Positions 8,687-16,155 of a DNA stretch of 54,360 bases are shown one piece after another. Source of the DNA: Pseudonocardia sp. TRM90224 (GTDB lineage: Bacteria; Actinomycetota; Actinomycetes; Mycobacteriales; Pseudonocardiaceae). Numbering within the stretch: position 1 is the first letter of the stretch; each line of letters opens with the position of its first letter. Location: positions 1-54,360 of the forward strand of contig NZ_JAJGSX010000045.1 in assembly GCF_021245725.1 (NCBI RefSeq), in the 5' to 3' direction. Made by a program: the position numbers and the translations under genes. The notes beneath the pieces are model-generated. The model saw nothing but the letters and a program-made list of their open reading frames with translations. It was not told the origin of the DNA and ran no database searches.

Positions 8687-9598
8687 GTGGATCGTCGGCA
8701 GCTGGAGTACTTCCTCGCGGTCGCCGCGCACGGCAGCTTCACCAGTGCGGCGTCGGCGCTGCGGGTGGCGCAGCCGTCGCTCTCGTACGCGATCAAGGCG
8801 ATCGAGCGTGAGGTCGGCGCGATCCTGTTCCACCGGCTCAGCCGCGGGGTCGCCCTCACCGCGGCCGGCGAGGCCCTGGTCAAACCCGCTCAGCAGGTGA
8901 TGCGGGACTTCGCCATCGCTCGCGCCTCCGTGCAGAAGGTCAGCGACGTGGCGGCGGGGCGGCTCGACATCGTGGCCCACACGACCCTGGCCGTGCACCC
9001 GCTGGCCGGGCTGGTCGGGGCGTTCCGGATGGCCTACCCCGCCGTTGCCGTCGGGATCGACGATCCGGAGTACGCCGCCGCGGTCGCCGAGCGCGTCCGC
9101 AGTGGGCATTCCGAACTGGGACTCACCGATTTCTCGATATCGGTCGAGGATCTGCGGACCTATGAGCTGCCCGCGCAGCAGATGCTGGTGGTCCTGCCGC
9201 CCGAGTCGGACATCGGCACCGAAGGCTCGGTGCCGATCGCGGAGGTGGCCGCGCTCGACCTCATCGTCGCCCCGCCGGGCACGTCGAGCCGGGCGCTGCT
9301 GGAGTCGGCGCTCGCCGGCGCGGGCGTGCCGCTGCGGGTGGCCGTCGAGACGCCGCACCGGGCCGCGCTCATCCCACTCGTGCTGGCCGGAGCGGGGGCG
9401 ACGCTGCTGCCCCGCGCGATGGCGGAGGGCGCGGCCCGCCAGGGCGCGCGGGTCGCGACGCTCGACCCGCCCGTCGTGCGCCGCGTGCAGCTGCTGTGGC
9501 GGCGCGAGCAGCTCTCCCCGGCCGGCCGCGCCTTCGTCGGCATGGTGATCGCGGCAACCGGTGGTGATGCCACAGCGACGGCCGACGATCGCCCATAG
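8687..9598 (+). CDS. LysR-family transcriptional regulator
   Basis: 303 aa from the GTG at 8687, preceded by a very strong AGGAGGAGGAGG ribosome site. The N-terminal winged HTH is clear (RRQLEYFLAVAAHGSFTSAASALRVAQPSLSYAIKAIE) and the C-terminal ~210 residues form the LysR substrate-binding fold. It lies between the divergent sulfatase and the co-directional ABC transporter/FGE operon. Matching LysR-type dyads lie on both sides of the gene, and the downstream one overlaps its stop codon. By analogy with LysR regulators of choline-sulfate loci in proteobacteria, it may sense the sulfate ester or choline; that is inference. Confidence 0.92.
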   Translation: MDRRQLEYFLAVAAHGSFTSAASALRVAQPSLSYAIKAIEREVGAILFHRLSRGVALTAAGEALVKPAQQVMRDFAIARASVQKVSDVAAGRLDIVAHTTLAVHPLAGLVGAFRMAYPAVAVGIDDPEYAAAVAERVRSGHSELGLTDFSISVEDLRTYELPAQQMLVVLPPESDIGTEGSVPIAEVAALDLIVAPPGTSSRALLESALAGAGVPLRVAVETPHRAALIPLVLAGAGATLLPRAMAEGAARQGARVATLDPPVVRRVQLLWRREQLSPAGRAFVGMVIAATGGDATATADDRP

Positions 9599-9612
9599 CA
9601 ACGCTCTATGGG
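9592..9612. promoter_or_regulatory. LysR-type operator before ABC transporter operon
   Basis: CCCATAG (9592-9598) and CTATGGG (9606-9612) form a perfect 7-bp dyad with a 7-nt spacer, containing the T-N11-A core. The left arm includes the lysR stop codon. It shares the ATAG-N7-CTATGGG pattern with the site at 8631-8648, linking transporter and sulfatase control. Confidence 0.75.
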
Positions 9613-9680
9613 TGCAGTAGGTATTCGCTCTGGAATGGGTGCCGGATTTCGTTGACGCGTCATCTGATTGTGAGGATCGT

Positions 9681-9719
9681 CTCGGCAAACGAAAATCCGA
9701 TTGACGGTCATTTGCCGAG
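9681..9719. promoter_or_regulatory. 9-bp inverted repeat upstream of the binding-protein gene
   Basis: CTCGGCAAA (9681-9689) and TTTGCCGAG (9711-9719) are perfect reverse complements separated by 21 nt in an unusually A/T-rich stretch. It lies 60 bp before the binding-protein start. It may be a second operator or a leader hairpin; no T-tract follows. Confidence 0.45.
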
Positions 9720-9779
9720 CGCGCCGACCGGTCGTGGTCCGCGCCGTGATCCACTCGTCGTGGGATGGGAGCGCAAGCG

Positions 9780-10748
9780 ATGTCGAGGAAACTCCTCGGG
9801 ACCGTGGCCTGCGCCGTCGCAGCCGCCTTGATGCTCGTCAGCGGCTGCAGCGGGGCCCAGCCGACCGGCTTCGGCGGCGCCGCTGGCGGCGGCGAGAACG
9901 CCGTCCGGTTCGTCCAGCAGCCGTGGGCCGACCTGGTCGTGGAGACCGAGCTCGCCATGCAGGTGCTGAACAAGCTGGGTTATACAGCCAGCACGCAGGA
10001 GGTCGCCGTCCCGCTGGCCGCCGAGGCGCTTGCCACCGGTCGCGCTGATGCCTACCTCGGGAACTGGTGGCCGAGCCAGGAGGCGGTGTTCACCAAGCAC
10101 ATCGACTCCGGGGCGGTCACCGTCGTCGGCACGGTGCTCGAAGGCACCGAGTACGCGCCCGCGGTGCCCGGTTACGTCGCGACCGGGCTCGGTGTGCGCT
10201 CGCTCGCCGACCTCGACCAGCACGCGGACGCGTTCGGCCGCAAGATCTACGGGATCGAGCCGGGCGCTCCCGGCAACGAGACGATCAGCCAGGCCATCGC
10301 GAAGGACGCCTACGGGCTGGGCGACTGGGAGCTGGTCGCGAGCAGCACCGAGGCGATGCTCGCCGAGGTCTCCCGGCGGGCGGCGACCGACCAGCCGATC
10401 GTCTTCCTCGGGTGGAGCCCGCACTGGATGACCACCGAGTACGACCTGCACTTCCTCGACGACCCGCAGAAGGTCTGGGCCGGTGCCGGGCAGGTCCGCT
10501 CGCTGACCCGCGCCGGCCTCGCGAAGGACGACCCCAACCTCGCCCGGTTCATCTCGCAGATCAAGGTCGACACCACGACGGCGTCGGACTTCATCCGCCA
10601 GGTCGACAAGGACGGCAAGCCCGCGGCGACCGTCGCGCAGGAATGGATGAAGGCGCATCCCGACCAGGTCACGGCATGGCTGGACGGGGTGACGTCGCGG
10701 GGCGGCGAGCCGGCGGCGAAGGTCGTGCTGGCGACGGCGGGCGGGTGA
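9780..10748 (+). CDS. Glycine betaine/choline-type ABC substrate-binding lipoprotein
   Basis: 322 aa from ATG 9780 (an ATG at 9765 is also possible). The N-terminus is a lipoprotein signal peptide ending LMLVSGCSG, with the Cys as lipid anchor. The mature protein is an OpuAC/ProX/ChoX-class binding protein: YLGNWWPSQEAVF, GIEPGAPGNETI and FLGWSPHWM supply the aromatic and loop residues that form the quaternary-ammonium cage in ChoX-like proteins. It would deliver choline, betaine or a related compound to the permease. First gene of an operon with the ATPase (GTGA overlap), permease and formylglycine-generating enzyme. Confidence 0.9.
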   Translation: MSRKLLGTVACAVAAALMLVSGCSGAQPTGFGGAAGGGENAVRFVQQPWADLVVETELAMQVLNKLGYTASTQEVAVPLAAEALATGRADAYLGNWWPSQEAVFTKHIDSGAVTVVGTVLEGTEYAPAVPGYVATGLGVRSLADLDQHADAFGRKIYGIEPGAPGNETISQAIAKDAYGLGDWELVASSTEAMLAEVSRRAATDQPIVFLGWSPHWMTTEYDLHFLDDPQKVWAGAGQVRSLTRAGLAKDDPNLARFISQIKVDTTTASDFIRQVDKDGKPAATVAQEWMKAHPDQVTAWLDGVTSRGGEPAAKVVLATAGG

Positions 10749-10780
10749 CCGGCATGACCGGCATGACCGGCATGACCGGC
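10745..10780 (+). repeat. Four tandem 9-bp units creating alternative starts
   Basis: (g/a)tgaccggc is repeated four times in a row at the 5' end of the ATPase gene. Each unit contains an in-frame start codon (GTG 10745, ATG 10754, 10763, 10772), giving an N-terminus of repeated Met-Thr-Gly. Copy number could vary by slippage without breaking the frame. Confidence 0.85.
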
Positions 10781-11976
10781 CGGGTGGCAGACACCATCAT
10801 CGAAGCCCGCGGGCTCAGCAAGGCCTACGGGCTCGCCCAGCGGCAGGCCGCGCCGCTGCTGCGGGCCCCCGACCCGCGGGCGGCGGTGCAGGAGGCGGGC
10901 GGCTTCCTCGGCGCCGACGCCGTCGACTTCAGCGTCGAGCGCGGCGAACTCTTCGTGATCATGGGGCTCTCCGGCTCGGGCAAGTCGACGGTCCTGCGCA
11001 TGATCAACCGGCTGGTCGAGCCGACGGGCGGCGAGCTGGCGGTGGACGGGCACGACGTGCTCGCCATGGACGACGACGGCCTGCGCGACCTGCGCAACCG
11101 CACGATGAGCATGGTCTTCCAGCACTTCGCGCTCTTCCCGCACCGCAGCGTCCGGGAGAACGCCGCCTACGGCTGCAGGTCCGCGGGATCCCGACGGCGG
11201 AGCGCCACGCCGCGGCCGATCGGGCGCTGGAGCGGGTGGGGCTCGGGGACCGCGGCGACGCCGGCCCGCACGAGCTCTCCGGCGGCATGAAGCAACGGGT
11301 CGGGCTGGCCCGTGCGCTGGCTACCGACGCCCCGATCCTGCTGATGGACGAGCCGTTCAGCGCGCTCGACCCGCTGATCAAGCGCGACATGCAGGAGCTG
11401 CTGCTCAAGCTGCAGGCCGAGGACCAGCGGACGATCGTCTTCGTCACGCACGACCTCAACGAGGCCATGCGGATCGGGCACCGCATCATGGTGATGAAGG
11501 ACGGCAAGGTCGTGCAGACCGGCACCGGTGAGGAGATCCTCTCCGACCCCGCCGACGACTACGTCAGCAACTTCGTCGCCGATGTCGACCGCTCCAGGGT
11601 GCTCACCGCGGGCTCGTTGCTGCGCCCGCCGCTGCTCACGGCCCGGCCCGACGAGAAGCCCGTCGACGTGCTGCGGGTGCTCGGCAACGCCGAGATGAAC
11701 GGGTTGTACGTGATCGACGCTGCCGGGCGGCTGCAGGGCGTCGCCCGCGACGGCCTGCTCGCGGAGGCCGCACGCCGCGGCGACCAGGACATCGGCGCCT
11801 GCGTCACGCAGGAGTTCGAGTCGGTGGCGGCCGATGCGCCGCTCGTCGAGTTCTGCCACCTCGCCGGGCGGCACGACGTGCCGGTGGCCGTGGTGGACGG
11901 CGACGGCCGGCTGCTGGGTGTGGTGCCGCGAGCGGCGATCCTGACGTCGCTGGCCCGTTCCGAAGAGGACGCATGA
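10745..11976 (+). pseudogene. Betaine/choline-type ABC ATPase with CBS domains, frameshifted
   Basis: The first part encodes the Walker A region (MGLSGSGKSTVLRMINRL) and Q-loop (VFQHFALFPHRSVRENAAYG). The reading frame then changes at about 11173, and the second part continues with the signature LSGGMKQRVGLARAL, Walker B ILLMDEPFSALDP, H-loop FVTHDLNEAMRIG and a pair of CBS domains as in ProV/OpuAA. One missing base in ggctgcagg (expected ggcctgcag) restores a ~410-aa protein. GTGA overlap with the binding-protein stop and ATGA overlap with the permease start show the gene was coupled in the operon. Either a real inactivating deletion or a sequence error; as given, the transporter would lack a whole ATPase. 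Confidence 0.88.
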
Positions 11977-12893
11977 TGATCGACATCCCGATCGGTTCCT
12001 GGGTGGAGGTCGTCGTCGACTTCCTGCGCACCTACGGCAGCGCGTTCTTCGACGGCCTCGCGGCGCTGATCCTGGCCCTGGTCAACGCGATCTACCTGGC
12101 GCTCGTGCTGCCGCACCAGCTGGTGGTGATCGCGGTGCTGGTCGGGTTGACCGCGCTCGCGACCCGCCGCTGGCTGCCGCCGGTGCTCGCGGCGGTCGGG
12201 TTCCTGCTCATCGTCTCGATGCAGATGTGGGACGCGACGATGCAGTCGCTCGCCGTCGTGCTGCTCGCGTCGGTGATCGCCGTGCTGGTCGGTGTGCCGC
12301 TCGGCATCGCGGCCGCGCAGGTCGACAGGGTGCGGACGGTCCTCCGGCCGGCGCTGGACTTCATGCAGACCCTGCCGGTGTTCGTCTACCTGCTGCCCGC
12401 GGTGTTCTTCTTCGGCATCGGGGTCGTTCCCGGGGTCGTGGCGACGACGGTCTTCGCCATCCCGCCGGCGGTCCGGCTGACCGAGCTGGGGATCCGGCAG
12501 GTCGACAAGGAGGTCGTCGAGGCGGCGGTGGCGTTCGGCTCCCGACCCCGGCAGGTGCTGCGGGACGTGCAACTGCCGCTGGCGATGCCGTCGATCATGG
12601 CCGGGGTCAACCAGGTGATCATGCTGGCGCTGTCGATGGTCGTGATCGCCGGCATGGTCGGCGGCGGGGGACTGGGCTCGGTCGTCGTGCAGGCCGTGAC
12701 CACACTCGACATCGGGAAGGGGTTCGAGGGCGGCCTCGCGGTCGTCATCGTGGCCATCTACCTGGACCGCCTCACCGCGGCGTTCGGGGAGCACGGGATC
12801 CGGCTGCGCCGTCGGGCGCCGGGTCGTCGGGTGCCGAGCCGTCGGTCCGTCGAGGTGGCTGCCGGACCGGCCGCCGAGGAAGTCGCTGCGTGA
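11973..12893 (+). CDS. Betaine/choline-type ABC permease (ProW/OpuAB-like)
   Basis: 306 aa with about six to seven membrane segments. The binding-protein-dependent transport domain covers roughly residues 85-270, with FMQTLPVFVYLLP, the cytoplasmic EAA-type loop (KEVVEAAVAFGSRPRQVLRDVQLPLAMPSI) and GAGHEIGS-like MVGGGGLGSVV. The start overlaps the ATPase stop (ATGA) and its stop overlaps the next start (GTGA). It would form the channel for quaternary amine import with the lipoprotein and ATPase. The highly basic C-terminus after residue 275 is unremarkable for the family. Confidence 0.92.
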   Translation: MMIDIPIGSWVEVVVDFLRTYGSAFFDGLAALILALVNAIYLALVLPHQLVVIAVLVGLTALATRRWLPPVLAAVGFLLIVSMQMWDATMQSLAVVLLASVIAVLVGVPLGIAAAQVDRVRTVLRPALDFMQTLPVFVYLLPAVFFFGIGVVPGVVATTVFAIPPAVRLTELGIRQVDKEVVEAAVAFGSRPRQVLRDVQLPLAMPSIMAGVNQVIMLALSMVVIAGMVGGGGLGSVVVQAVTTLDIGKGFEGGLAVVIVAIYLDRLTAAFGEHGIRLRRRAPGRRVPSRRSVEVAAGPAAEEVAA

Positions 12894-13711
12894 TCGAGCT
12901 GCCCGGCGGGACGTTCCTGATGGGCTCGGACGACGGCGCCGGCCCGCTCGACGGCGAGGGTCCGGTCCGCCCGCAGACGGTGGCGCCGTTCGCCATCGCG
13001 GCGCACCCGGCTACCAACGCCGAGTTCGCGGCGTTCGTCGAGGCCACCGGGTACGGCACCACGGCCGAGCGGGAGGGCTGGTCGTTCGTCTTCGCCGGCC
13101 TGCTCCCGGACGCCTTCCCGCCGACCCGCGGAGTTGCGGAGGCACCGTGGTGGCGGCAGGTGCCTGGGGCCCGGTGGGACCGGCCGGAGGGCCCTGGCTC
13201 GACGGTCGAGGACCGCGGCGACCACCCCGTCGTGCACGTCTCGTGGATCGACGCGCGTGCCTATTGCAGCTGGTCGGGCACCCGGCTGCCCGGTGAGGCG
13301 GAGTGGGAGTTCGCGGCCCGCGGTGGGCTGGTGCAGAAGCGGTTCCCGTGGGGCGACGAGCTGACGCCGGACGGCCGCCGCCTCATGAACGCCTTCGAGG
13401 GTCCGTTCCCGCGCCGCGCCGGCGGCTCCGAAGGGTGGACCGGTACCTCGGCGGTGGGCATCTACCCGCCCAACGGCTTCGGCCTGCACGACATGACCGG
13501 CAACGTGTGGGAATGGACCGCCGACCGGTTCGGCCCCGCCCGGCCCGGCGAGCGGGCGCTGCGCGGTGGCTCCTACCTGTGTCATGAGTCCTACTGCGAG
13601 CGCTACCGCTGCGCCGCCCGGATGGCCAGCACCCCCGACAGCACCGCCGGCAATGTTGGGTTCAGGGTCGCCGGCCCAAGCGTCGACAACGACGTTCTGG
13701 CTGTTTGTTAG
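12890..13711 (+). CDS. Formylglycine-generating enzyme (sulfatase-modifying factor)
   Basis: 273 aa, GTG start coupled to the permease stop (GTGA). It has the FGE-sulfatase domain throughout: PGGTFLMGSDD, HPVVHVSWIDARAYCSWSGTR, LPGEAEWEFAARGG, GNVWEWTADRF, and the C-terminal RGGSYLCHESYCERYRCAAR. The latter contains the copper-binding active-site cysteines C231 and C236, which distinguish true FGE from EgtB-like relatives. It oxidises the Cys of CxPxR in sulfatases to formylglycine; the obvious client is the Cys92 sulfatase of this locus. The last ten residues (after FRVAGP) are encoded by a palindromic repeat that seems to have replaced the original stop. Confidence 0.95.
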   Translation: MIELPGGTFLMGSDDGAGPLDGEGPVRPQTVAPFAIAAHPATNAEFAAFVEATGYGTTAEREGWSFVFAGLLPDAFPPTRGVAEAPWWRQVPGARWDRPEGPGSTVEDRGDHPVVHVSWIDARAYCSWSGTRLPGEAEWEFAARGGLVQKRFPWGDELTPDGRRLMNAFEGPFPRRAGGSEGWTGTSAVGIYPPNGFGLHDMTGNVWEWTADRFGPARPGERALRGGSYLCHESYCERYRCAARMASTPDSTAGNVGFRVAGPSVDNDVLAVC

Positions 13712-13743
13712 CGCTCACAACAGCCAAAACGTCGTTGTCGACG
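13681..13743. repeat. Long palindromic repeat, copy 1
   Basis: Arms of 25 bp (13681-13705 and 13719-13743) match at 24 positions around a 13-nt loop. The left arm begins CGTCGACAACGACGTTCTGG. The FGE stop codon lies in the loop and the convergent AraC gene ends 12 bp beyond. The same 25-mer recurs at 15476-15540. It probably acts as a two-way terminator here; as a family it looks like a dispersed REP- or MITE-like element. Confidence 0.85.
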
Positions 13744-13754
13744 GCCAACTCCGG

Positions 13755-14543
13755 CTAGGCGCGCGCCGCGCTCGGTGCCATCCCGCGCTCGCGTTTGAAG
13801 GCCGTGCTGAACGTGAAGGCGTCGGCGTACCCGACGCGGTGGGCGACGGCGCCGACGGTCAGGTCGGGGTCGGCGAGGTACTCGGCGGCCAGTGTCATCC
13901 GCCAGTCCCGCAGGTAGGCCAGCGGTCCGCAGCCGACCGTCTCGCGGAAGCGGCGGGCGAACGCCGCGCGGCCGGAGCCGCCGCGCGCGGCCAGCTCCTC
14001 GACGGTCCAGCGGCGCGCCGGGTCGGCGTGCATGGCGGCGAGTGCGGGACCCACTACCGGGTCGGACAGCGCGGCGAACCAGGCCGGCCGGTCGGGGCCG
14101 CCCTCGGTGAACCAGGCGTGCAGCGTGCAGGTGAGCAGCCAGTCGAGGAGGCGGTCCTGCACGACGACACCCGGCCCGGTGGCGCAGATCTGCCGGCTGA
14201 GCAGCTCCAGGAGCGTGACGCAGTCGGGGTCGTCGGCGTCGACCATCGCCACCGCCGGTAGCGCGCTGGTGAGCCGGATCCCGCCGTCCCACGCCCGGTA
14301 GCCGCACACCAGGAGCGACGCGCCGGAGTCGGCCGCGCGCACGACGAGCGCGGGGCCGGGCTGCAGGATCGCGACGCTCCCCGGGCGCATCGAGGCACCC
14401 ACCGCCGTCGCGCCACCGGACACCACGGCGCACAGCACCAGCGGCGCCGTCACGGGCACGGAAACCTCCTCGCCGGGCCCGAGCCGAACGGCTTGCAGCG
14501 TGCCCTCGTGGCTCCGGATCCCGCGGAGCAAGGCCTCCAGCAT
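13755..14543 (-). CDS. AraC-family regulator with cupin N-terminal domain
   Basis: 262 aa from ATG 14543, where the AraC_binding/cupin_6-like domain begins (MLEALLRGIRSHEGTLQ). The C-terminal ~100 residues carry the double HTH (WTVEELAARGGSGRAAFARRFRETVG ... LTVGAVAHRVGYADAFTFSTAFKRERG). Divergent from the NmrA-like gene across 88 bp, so that gene is its likely target, a common arrangement in which such AraC regulators control small redox enzymes. Convergent with the FGE gene across the palindromic repeat. Confidence 0.88.
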   Translation of the reverse strand: MLEALLRGIRSHEGTLQAVRLGPGEEVSVPVTAPLVLCAVVSGGATAVGASMRPGSVAILQPGPALVVRAADSGASLLVCGYRAWDGGIRLTSALPAVAMVDADDPDCVTLLELLSRQICATGPGVVVQDRLLDWLLTCTLHAWFTEGGPDRPAWFAALSDPVVGPALAAMHADPARRWTVEELAARGGSGRAAFARRFRETVGCGPLAYLRDWRMTLAAEYLADPDLTVGAVAHRVGYADAFTFSTAFKRERGMAPSAARA

Positions 14544-14631
14544 CGACACCCGTTCCAGCGTAGACGCGGGCACATGCCTCGCGGACGCGCGACCATGGCT
14601 GCCCGCCACTGCGAGACGTTGACTTGCCGGC

Positions 14632-15504
14632 ATGGAACGAGAGATCAGCAGCCCGATCACCGTGCTGGCCGGAACCGGCAAATCGGGCCGCCGCGTCGCC
14701 GCGCTGCTGCGCGCGGAAGGACGCGACGTACGTGTCGCGTCCCGCAACGGCGAGGTGCGGTTCGACTGGGCGGCGCCAGCGACCTGGCCCGCTGTCACCG
14801 ACGGCGTCGGCGCCCTCTACCTGGTCGCGCCGGACGACCCCGCCCCGCTGCGACCGTTCCTGGCCGCGGTGGCCGAGGCGGGCGTCGAGCGGGTTGTGCT
14901 GCTCTCCGGCCGCGGCGGGCCGGAAGCGTGGCGCGACCGGTTCGGGCACGCCATGGCAGTGGCGGAGGAGGCGGTCCGGAGAGCCGGCCCGGCGTGGACG
15001 ATCGTGCGCGCGACCAACTTCATGCAGAACTTCACGGAGGACCTCTGGTTCCAGCCGATCCTCGACGGTCGGCTCGCGCTGCCCTCGGCCGGGGTGCCCG
15101 AGCCGTTCGTCGACCTCGACGACCTCGCCGCCGTCGCCGCCCGGCTGCTGACGGCGGACGGGCACGCCGGTCGGGTCTACGAGCTGTCCGGCCCGACCGC
15201 GCTGACCTTCGCCGACGCCGTGGCCGCGATCGCGGCGGCCGCCGGCCGGTCGATCAGCTACCAGGACCTCACGCCCGACGAGTACGTCGATGAGTTGCGG
15301 GCTGCCGGCCTCGACGACTGGGTGGACCCGCTTTCCGGCCTCTTCGCCGTGATGCGCGACGGGAGTTTCGCGGTCCCGACCGACGACGTCGAGCGCCTGC
15401 TCGGCCGCCCGGCCGGCTCCTTCGCCGACTGGGTCGCCCGCACCGCACCGAGCGGGATCTGGGCGGCCGGCGAAACCGTCGACAACGACATTCTGGTCGT
15501 GTGA
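14632..15504 (+). CDS. NmrA-like NAD(P)-binding oxidoreductase
   Basis: 290 aa. The Rossmann N-terminus ITVLAGTGKSGRRVAALL has the GxxGxxG-like loop (GTGKSG), and VERVVLLSGRGG plus IVRATNFMQNF are typical of NmrA/atypical SDR proteins that bind NAD(P) and act as reductases or redox sensors. LYLVAPDDPAPL is characteristic of the actinobacterial subgroup. Likely regulated by the divergent AraC gene. The C-terminal GETVDNDILVV tail is encoded by the left arm of the second palindromic repeat, so the original C-terminus may have been replaced. Substrate unknown. Confidence 0.88.
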   Translation: MEREISSPITVLAGTGKSGRRVAALLRAEGRDVRVASRNGEVRFDWAAPATWPAVTDGVGALYLVAPDDPAPLRPFLAAVAEAGVERVVLLSGRGGPEAWRDRFGHAMAVAEEAVRRAGPAWTIVRATNFMQNFTEDLWFQPILDGRLALPSAGVPEPFVDLDDLAAVAARLLTADGHAGRVYELSGPTALTFADAVAAIAAAAGRSISYQDLTPDEYVDELRAAGLDDWVDPLSGLFAVMRDGSFAVPTDDVERLLGRPAGSFADWVARTAPSGIWAAGETVDNDILVV

Positions 15505-15540
15505 AACGTTTCAGAACAGCCAGAACGTCGTTGTCGACGG
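15476..15540. repeat. Long palindromic repeat, copy 2
   Basis: The right arm (15515-15540) is the same sequence as in copy 1, and the left arm (from 15476) matches it at 20 of the first 21 bases before diverging. The loop holds the NmrA stop codon and a GAAACGTTTC palindrome. Unlike copy 1 it lies between genes pointing the same way. Confidence 0.82.
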
Positions 15541-15554
15541 TTGCCTCGTTCTGT

Positions 15555-15570
15555 AAGTAAGTGTTTACTT
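15555..15570. promoter_or_regulatory. TetR-type operator
   Basis: AAGTAA-gtgt-TTACTT is a perfect 16-bp dyad ending 6 bp before the GTG start of the TetR gene. It is A/T-rich within very GC-rich DNA and is well placed for autoregulation of the tetR-amidohydrolase operon. Confidence 0.65.
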
Positions 15571-15576
15571 GCATGC

Positions 15577-16155
15577 GTGGCACGACTCGACGAGATCATC
15601 GACACGGCCGTTCGGCTGTTCGCGGAGCAGGGGTACAAGGCGACGACGATCGCCCAGATCGAGGCGGCCGTCGGGCTGCGGCCCGGGTCCGGCGGCCTGT
15701 ACCGGCACGTTTCGTCCAAGCAGGAGCTGCTGGCCGTCGCGCTGGAGCGGGTGCTGGCCAGCCGGCGGGCCGCGCAGGCGGCGCCGCCGCTGGCCGAGCC
15801 GGTCGATCTTGCAGGCGCGATCGAGGCGGCCGCCCATGCCACGCTCGCGTACGTCGACGCGGACCGTGACCTCTACCGGCTGATCCTGCGCGGCGGCGAC
15901 CTCCCGATCGACCTCGCGGAGACCTACGACCGGCTCTTCCAGCCCGGGTTCGACGAGGTCGGGGCGTGGCTCGGCCGGCTGGCGGGGGACCGGCCCGGGT
16001 TCGACGCCGCCGCGACGGCCGCGGTCGCGCTCTCGTCGCTGTTCTACTTCGCCATCAGCGAGTTCACCTACGGCCGACCGCCGGGTGGCATCAGCCGCGA
16101 CCGGTTCGTCGCGGCCTGGGTGGCCGGCCTGCGCGCGCAGCTGGGGGAGTCGTGA
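15577..16155 (+). CDS. TetR-family transcriptional regulator
   Basis: 192 aa from GTG 15577 (VARLDEIIDTAVRLFAEQGY); the frame continues upstream into the palindromic repeat but homology starts here. HTH: ATTIAQIEAAVGLRPGSGGLYRHVSSKQELLAVAL. Its stop overlaps the amidohydrolase start in a GTGA, so the two are translationally coupled and the repressor probably controls the hydrolase along with itself through the dyad at 15555-15570. Confidence 0.9.
   Translation: MARLDEIIDTAVRLFAEQGYKATTIAQIEAAVGLRPGSGGLYRHVSSKQELLAVALERVLASRRAAQAAPPLAEPVDLAGAIEAAAHATLAYVDADRDLYRLILRGGDLPIDLAETYDRLFQPGFDEVGAWLGRLAGDRPGFDAAATAAVALSSLFYFAISEFTYGRPPGGISRDRFVAAWVAGLRAQLGES

Noticed and set aside
9613..9779. Riboswitch in the transporter leader
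   Set aside because: Only a simple inverted repeat is visible; no conserved riboswitch core could be recognised.
10745..10780. Tandem repeat as part of a CRISPR-like array
   Set aside because: Units are 9 bp without spacers and lie in a coding start.
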